From Deltaproteobacteria bacterium (GTDB taxonomy: Bacteria > Desulfobacterota > Binatia > UBA12015), in NCBI GenBank assembly GCA_016874715.1, contig VGTK01000039.1, forward strand, positions 1 through 37,876: a DNA stretch of 37,876 nucleotides, in the 5' to 3' direction. The notes under the pieces are model-generated. The model ran no database searches. It saw only the letters and a program-made list of their open reading frames with translations, and was not told where the DNA came from. This document shows positions 34,165-37,876 of the stretch, piece by piece (within the stretch, counting starts at the first letter, position 1; each line of letters begins with the position of its first letter). A program made the translations under genes and the position numbers.

Positions 34165-35135
34165 GCGGGCCGCGCCGACGCCTCCCGCAGCACGCTCAGG
34201 TAGCCGTGCGCGACGAGCGCATTCTCCAGAACGCCACGGTCCCGCAGCATGCGGTGCAGGCGTGGCAGGTTGTAGTGCGGGACGGTCATCAACAGGTGGT
34301 GCTCGAGGTGATAGTTGACGCCGTTCGGAGCGATCAGCGCACGTTCCCACCAGCGCGCGACGGTGGTGCGCGTGTTGCGCAGGGGATCCGACGGGTCGGG
34401 CGCCATGGCGTGCTCGGCGATCGCGCGGATGCGCGTCACGAGCTGGAACGTCGTCATCCAGGCGACCACCCAGAGCAGGTACAGCATCGGGTAGCCCGCG
34501 GCCAGCAGGAGGAAGAAGAGCACCAGGTTGGTGACGGTCACACCGCGCAGGTTGCGCACCCCGCCGAAGGTGCGCGACTGCCGTCCCTGGGAGGCGCCGA
34601 GGTCGCGCTTCAGCGTAGCCTTGAAGCGCTTCCAGCCGGTCTGGCCGGTGAGGTCGCGGACGATCTTGCGCTTCAGGCTGGCTCGCGTGGTCGGGAACGG
34701 CTGCACGAGCCCGATGTCCGGGTCTTCCGCGGTGTAGTTCTTCGCGTGGTGCTTCAGGTGGTAGGGCCGGTACGGTTCGACGTCGGTCCAGACCGGGTAG
34801 GCACAGAGCCAGTTGCCGACCAGGTCGTTGAGCCGGCGGTTGGCGAACAGCGCGCGGTGCGCGGCGTCGTGCATCAGGATCGCCATGCCGAGCTGGCGCG
34901 TGCCGATGAGCAGCAGCGCCAGCGCGATGGTGAGCGGGTTCGGCCACGCTGCGACGAGCGCCATCGACGCGAAGACCGTCCCCCAGTTGATCGCAATCGA
35001 GAGCCACGACTGGAGGTCGCGGTGCGCGACCAGCTCCTGGATCTCGGCGCGCGACAGACTTCCGAGCCAGCGCTCCTGCCCGGCGAGGGCGAGATCGGCG
35101 GCGGTCGTGGAGACATTCGTCGAAGACTGGTCCAT
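34161..35135 (-). CDS. Membrane fatty acid desaturase
   Basis: A 324-residue integral membrane di-iron desaturase. The three His boxes are intact: HDAAH (89-93), HLKHH (126-130) and HLEHH (276-280). Between them are two hydrophobic regions. It introduces a double bond in an acyl chain bound to lipid or carrier, and the exact position cannot be judged. The closest families are fatty acid desaturase type 1/CrtR-like. The ATG at 35135 shares a base with the PaaX-like gene stop (TGATG), so its translation follows the regulator's. It ends in TTGA with crcB. Membrane lipid adjustment under the control of the neighbouring PaaX-like protein is a reasonable inference. The long in-frame extension toward 36068 is mostly the shadow of the PaaX gene. 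Confidence 0.92.
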   Translation of the reverse strand: MDQSSTNVSTTAADLALAGQERWLGSLSRAEIQELVAHRDLQSWLSIAINWGTVFASMALVAAWPNPLTIALALLLIGTRQLGMAILMHDAAHRALFANRRLNDLVGNWLCAYPVWTDVEPYRPYHLKHHAKNYTAEDPDIGLVQPFPTTRASLKRKIVRDLTGQTGWKRFKATLKRDLGASQGRQSRTFGGVRNLRGVTVTNLVLFFLLLAAGYPMLYLLWVVAWMTTFQLVTRIRAIAEHAMAPDPSDPLRNTRTTVARWWERALIAPNGVNYHLEHHLLMTVPHYNLPRLHRMLRDRGVLENALVAHGYLSVLREASARPA

Positions 35136-35989
35136 CACGGTGCTCCAGGGAGTTCGTCGGTGCCGGGGATCTCGTCGCCGGTGAAGCGGCTGTGTGCCGG
35201 CGTGTCGCCCGGCTCGGCCCCCATCTCGCGCAGGAAGCTCGCCCAGCGGTCGCGTCCGGCACGGTCGTAGCGCAGCAGGGTGTCGACCAGCGCGCGCCGC
35301 TCGGCGGCGGGAACGAGGGTGTCGGGCAGGCGCGGGTCGAGCACGAGCTGGCGGATCGCGCGACCGCCCACGAGGAACGACTCGGCCATCGCCTGCTCGC
35401 GCGGCAGCGCAGCGAGAGCACGCTCGCTGCGCTCGAGCTCGGCCACGGTGCGGTGGTAGCCTTGGCGGATCGCCCCCGTATCCCAGAGCCGGGTCGCGCG
35501 CCGGGCGGTTGCAGGTGCGAGATCGTGCAGCCCGAAGACGTCCGCGGACGGATCGAGGCCGAGCTCGGCGAGGCGCTGGGTCGTGGCGGCGATCCCGCCG
35601 GCGAGATTGTCGGGCCGCAGGGCCAGGTCCGGGCGCAGGTTGCGGAAGCCGAGAAAGGCGAGGGCCCGGCCGCTTCGCTGCGTGCCGCGCGCGCCCTCGC
35701 CGCCGACGACGGCGATCCACCGGCCGCTCCACGTGCGCAGCGTGCGGTCGATCGACCGCCACGAGGTCGCGAGCCGGTTCACCGCCTCCGCCCGCGCCCC
35801 GAGCCGGTAGAGCCCGGGATGGTCGCTGCCGACCATGCCGCTGGCACGAAGCCGCGCCAGCGCGACGCGCAGCGAGTTCTCGCTGATGCCGAACAGCGCC
35901 GCCGCCGCGACCAGCGCGCGAACGGGCAGCGCGCCGCCTCGCATGGTCGAGAGCAGGTCGAGGACGACGCTCTTCGGAGTCGGGCTCAT
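35135..35989 (-). CDS. PaaX-family transcriptional regulator
   Basis: A 284-residue PaaX-like repressor. The N-terminal winged helix is visible as [44 protein letters not shown] (9-52). The C-terminal PaaX domain follows, with [14 protein letters not shown] and [17 protein letters not shown]. PaaX in E. coli represses phenylacetate genes and responds to phenylacetyl-CoA. No paa gene is present here, so the ligand is unknown and may be an acyl-CoA linked to the downstream desaturase. The ATG at 35989 has no Shine-Dalgarno and lies a few nt after a predicted promoter, suggesting a leaderless message. The TATTACA/TGTAATA inverted repeat at 36000-36038 overlaps that promoter and is a plausible autorepression operator. 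Confidence 0.9.
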   Translation of the reverse strand: MSPTPKSVVLDLLSTMRGGALPVRALVAAAALFGISENSLRVALARLRASGMVGSDHPGLYRLGARAEAVNRLATSWRSIDRTLRTWSGRWIAVVGGEGARGTQRSGRALAFLGFRNLRPDLALRPDNLAGGIAATTQRLAELGLDPSADVFGLHDLAPATARRATRLWDTGAIRQGYHRTVAELERSERALAALPREQAMAESFLVGGRAIRQLVLDPRLPDTLVPAAERRALVDTLLRYDRAGRDRWASFLREMGAEPGDTPAHSRFTGDEIPGTDELPGAP

Positions 35990-35998
35990 CCCGGGCGG

Positions 35999-36038
35999 AT
36001 ATTACACAGAGCGCGCCGTCTCCCGCAAGACTGTAATA
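35999..36038 (-). promoter_or_regulatory. Promoter of paaX-like gene overlapping an inverted repeat operator
   Basis: On the minus strand, TTGCGG (36023-36028) and TAATAT (35999-36004) are spaced by 18 nt, resembling -35/-10 of the housekeeping sigma. TATTACA (36000-36006) and TGTAATA (36032-36038) are inverted arms flanking it. This is an A/T-rich island in very GC-rich DNA. The start ATG lies only ~10 nt downstream. Confidence 0.6.
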
Positions 36039-36071
36039 CCCGAAGACGCCGCGCGACGGCGAGCGCAAGCC

Positions 36072-36533
36072 TCACGTGCCCGGGGCCACCTCCCGGGCAC
36101 GGCGCTCGGCGGTCCACGAGGTCGCGGCGTAGCCGTCGACGCGGGCCCGGCGGTAGCGGAAGAGCCAGCGGTCGCCGCGCCGCACGTACTCGTCGCGATA
36201 ACGGCCCCAGTGGTCGGGGCCACGATCGGTGACGACGAAGAAGTAGCTCGTGCCCTGCGCCCGGTCGGGCGAGAGGACCTCGATGCGGAGGTTCGAGACG
36301 TGGTGCCGGATGAGCGGCGCCGCGGTCACCTCCTTCAAGTTCGAAGCCGTACCGGCGAGGAACGCACGGATCCCGTCACGCCCGTGCGCCTCCGGCTGAT
36401 CCCCCCCGCGCAGGACGGCATCCTCGCTGAACAGCTCGAGCAGGGCCTCGAAGCGGCCGGTGTCCGCGAGCTGCGCGTATGCGGCGACGAGGTCGCGGAT
36501 CTGCTCGCGCGCGATGAGCTCCCAGGTTTCCAC
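36072..36533 (-). CDS. NTF2-like protein (SnoaL-type polyketide-cyclase/ketosteroid isomerase fold)
   Basis: A 153-residue protein of the NTF2/SnoaL-like alpha-beta barrel superfamily. The N-terminal ELIAREQIRDLVAAYAQLADTGRFEALLELFSEDAVLR is the classic helix leading to the pocket. The core follows as HGRDGIRAFL, IRHHVSNLRIEVLSPDRAQGTSYFFVV, then WGRYRDEYVRRGDRWLFRYRRARVDGY. Members may bind or isomerise small lipophilic molecules, and the substrate cannot be read. The GTG at 36533 has GGAGGGAC upstream. The alternative long start at 36665 would translate the 30-bp repeat into HGGRSGSRLP units and looks spurious. It lies 82 nt upstream of the PaaX gene on the same strand. Confidence 0.82.
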   Translation of the reverse strand: METWELIAREQIRDLVAAYAQLADTGRFEALLELFSEDAVLRGGDQPEAHGRDGIRAFLAGTASNLKEVTAAPLIRHHVSNLRIEVLSPDRAQGTSYFFVVTDRGPDHWGRYRDEYVRRGDRWLFRYRRARVDGYAATSWTAERRAREVAPGT

Positions 36534-36560
36534 GTTCGTCGTCCCTCCGTCCTTCCGTTC

Positions 36561-36650
36561 GTGCGGCAACCGAGAGCCGCTCCGCCCGCCGTGCGGCAAC
36601 CGAGAGCCGCTCCGCCCGCCGTGCGGCGAATGAGGGTTGCACCATCGCTC
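36561..36650. repeat. 30-bp tandem repeat between divergent genes
   Basis: Two identical 30-bp units (36561-36590, 36591-36620) and a third that begins identically (GTGCGGC) and then decays (36621-36650) fill most of the gap between the NTF2-like gene and the SGNH hydrolase. It is probably untranslated. Its period equals that of the coding minisatellite at 12811. Confidence 0.9.
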
Positions 36651-36710
36651 GTGACCGCACAACATCAGGGGTCGTTCCGCGGCCCGGCCGCGGCGACAGG
36701 AGGAGAGAAG

Positions 36711-37592
36711 ATGCGCCGCGCTGCCTTCGCCCTGGTCTCGACGTTGCTCGTCGCCGCACCGGCCGCGGCTCTGGAGCCCGGCCAGAGCGAGCCGAAGAAG
36801 CTTCTATCGCTCGGCGACTCGATCACCCGTGCGTTCGACGCGACCTTGCCGGCCGACAACCTGAGCCAGAGCTGGTCGAACGGAACGCACGGCTTCGTGG
36901 AGCGGCTGTTCCGGCTGCCCGACGTGAAGTCGCACAACCAGCGCATCTCGGCGAACTTCGGCGACTCGGGCCGGCGCAACGTCGTCGTCGCGAGAAACGG
37001 GGCCAAGGCGAAGGCGCTCAAGGAGCAGGCGGCCTCGGCGGCGGGGAACGGCTTCACCTACGCGACGGTGCTGATCGGCGGCAACGACGTCTGTCGCGAC
37101 ACGATCGCCGAGCTGCCGACCGACTACGAGTTCACCGTCGATGCGGCGATCGGGCTCGTCGACCTGTTTCGCAACCTGCCCGACGGCGCCACCGTTCAGG
37201 TCGCGGCGATCCCCGACGTCAAGCGACTCTACGACATCGGCATCGACAAGACCGCGCTCGGCATCATCGACTGCGAGCAGCTGTGGCGACTGACCGCGCA
37301 GGGCTTCCCGTGCGGCTCGATGCTGTCGCCGGACAACAGCGAGGCCGATCGCGAGTACGTGCGGTCGCGCAACGTCCGCTACAACCAGATCCTGCAGTTC
37401 CTGACCGCCATCGGCGCCGCGAGGTTCACGAACCTGCACATCTCGTGGACCGACGTGACGTTCACGTACCCGTTCACGGCCGACGACGTGTCCAACATCG
37501 ACTGCTACCACCCGTCGTCGCAGGGCCAGCGCGCGATCTCGCGCGAGACCTGGAACGACGGCCCGTTCAAGGACGCGCAGAAGGGTCGCTGA
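36711..37592 (+). CDS. Secreted SGNH/GDSL-type hydrolase
   Basis: A 293-residue exported esterase/lipase-like protein. The signal peptide is MRRAAFALVSTLLVAAPAAA. Block I is KLLSLGDSITRAF with the nucleophile Ser in GDSIT. Block III is TVLIGGNDVC, with the oxyanion Asn. Block V, NIDCYHPSSQGQ, supplies the Asp-x-x-His pair. Three Cys near residues 210-270 may form a disulphide in the periplasm. The ATG at 36711 has AGGAGGAGAG in perfect spacing. In-frame sequence upstream (from 35835) is the shadow of other genes. It would hydrolyse acyl or acetyl esters of lipid or polysaccharide, with the specific substrate unknown. A second exported protein begins 10 nt after its stop. Confidence 0.93.
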   Translation: MRRAAFALVSTLLVAAPAAALEPGQSEPKKLLSLGDSITRAFDATLPADNLSQSWSNGTHGFVERLFRLPDVKSHNQRISANFGDSGRRNVVVARNGAKAKALKEQAASAAGNGFTYATVLIGGNDVCRDTIAELPTDYEFTVDAAIGLVDLFRNLPDGATVQVAAIPDVKRLYDIGIDKTALGIIDCEQLWRLTAQGFPCGSMLSPDNSEADREYVRSRNVRYNQILQFLTAIGAARFTNLHISWTDVTFTYPFTADDVSNIDCYHPSSQGQRAISRETWNDGPFKDAQKGR

Positions 37593-37602
37593 ACGGCCTC
37601 TC

Positions 37603-37876
37603 GTGACGCCGGCCTCCGGACGAAGCTTGTCGCGCCTGCGACGGCTCCTGCTGCTGGCGGCGGCCGTCGTGCTGGCCGCGGCGCTGGCATGGCCGCGCGC
37701 CCGGCTCACGCCCCCGGCTGAACCGTACGGCCCGGCCCCCGGGGCCACCGACGCGACCGGGGATGGTACGCCGCCCGGCCCGACCGGCGGCGCCGGCGAC
37801 GTCGCGCCGCGAACGGAGGAGCGCACACCTCCCGAGCGCGCGCTGGCTGCGCTCGACCCGAAGGACGCGTGGCGCG
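37603..37876 (+). CDS. Exported or membrane-anchored protein, truncated by the window edge
   Basis: From the GTG at 37603 the frame runs open to the last base (91 complete codons). The start MTPASGRSLSRLRRLLLLAAAVVLAAALAW is a signal anchor: basic residues, then a hydrophobic core. It is followed by a Pro/Gly/Thr/Ala-rich region (TPPAEPYGPAPGATDATGDG) and ERALAALDPKDAW. The gene begins 10 nt after the SGNH hydrolase stop and is likely in the same operon. The downstream domain cannot be seen, so no function is offered. No strong RBS precedes it. Confidence 0.6.
   Translation, partial: MTPASGRSLSRLRRLLLLAAAVVLAAALAWPRARLTPPAEPYGPAPGATDATGDGTPPGPTGGAGDVAPRTEERTPPERALAALDPKDAWR

Noticed and set aside
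36072..36665. Translation of the 36561 repeat as an N-terminus of the NTF2-like protein
   Set aside because: The GTG at 36533 has a good Shine-Dalgarno and matches the family start. The repeat reading gives an atypical leader.

Overview
The window is about 37.9 kb of very GC-rich bacterial DNA. Genes are densely packed, almost every stop is TGA, GTG starts are frequent and adjacent genes often overlap by 4 nt. The genome carries Cys-rich 'CGDGxxxxxExCDDGN' (Myxococcus-type, DUF4215) repeats, a CaiB/BaiF racemase, a long-chain type acyl-CoA dehydrogenase, a phospho-relay hybrid kinase, CsrA and apparent sigma-54 promoters. This points to a Gram-negative, deltaproteobacteria-like lineage (Myxococcota, Desulfobacterota or Binatota type). 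That placement is inference from gene content. No rRNA, tRNA, IS element or CRISPR array was seen.

Region 1 (132-2255) holds an unrecognised protein facing a lipoprotein made of AMIN + Pro/Thr linker + STN, which looks like a secretin cut off before its pore domain.

Region 2 (2321-18030, all minus strand) is one long, tightly coupled surface-sugar operon, read from 18030 downwards. The order is a heptose-1-P guanylyltransferase (hddC), a two-subunit TPP-dependent 2-oxoacid dehydrogenase E1 (alpha, beta), a GDP-sugar 4,6-dehydratase, a heptose-7-P kinase (hddA), a SAM methyltransferase with a 30-bp minisatellite at its start, an SDR, an RmlC-like 3,5-epimerase, a second SDR, two PhyH-like oxygenases flanking an FkbM methyltransferase, a TylF-type O-methyltransferase and a very large protein with three GT2 domains and TPRs. 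Together they predict a GDP-heptose made, dehydrated, epimerised, reduced, methylated and probably carbon-branched or oxidised, then transferred. A sigma-54-like promoter (18048-18063, minus) sits at the head. GmhA, GmhB, flippase and polymerase genes are absent from the window.

Region 3 (18273-26662) is mixed: an alpha-methylacyl-CoA racemase; a GST pseudogene with two Tyr-to-stop changes; a response regulator with a second sigma-54-like promoter, then csrA; a BarA-like hybrid kinase; an M50 membrane protease; an SDR; and a long-chain acyl-CoA dehydrogenase.

Region 4 (26759-37876) has a large secreted Cys-rich protein, a Cu(I)-type P1B ATPase, enolase with its 3' end tandemly duplicated, a PaaX regulator-fatty acid desaturase-CrcB operon, an NTF2-like protein, an SGNH hydrolase and a truncated exported protein at the edge. 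Several gene boundaries carry short direct duplications (about 24-bp repeat at 41-bp spacing, and 30-, 30- and 50-bp periods), a recurrent local feature of this genome.
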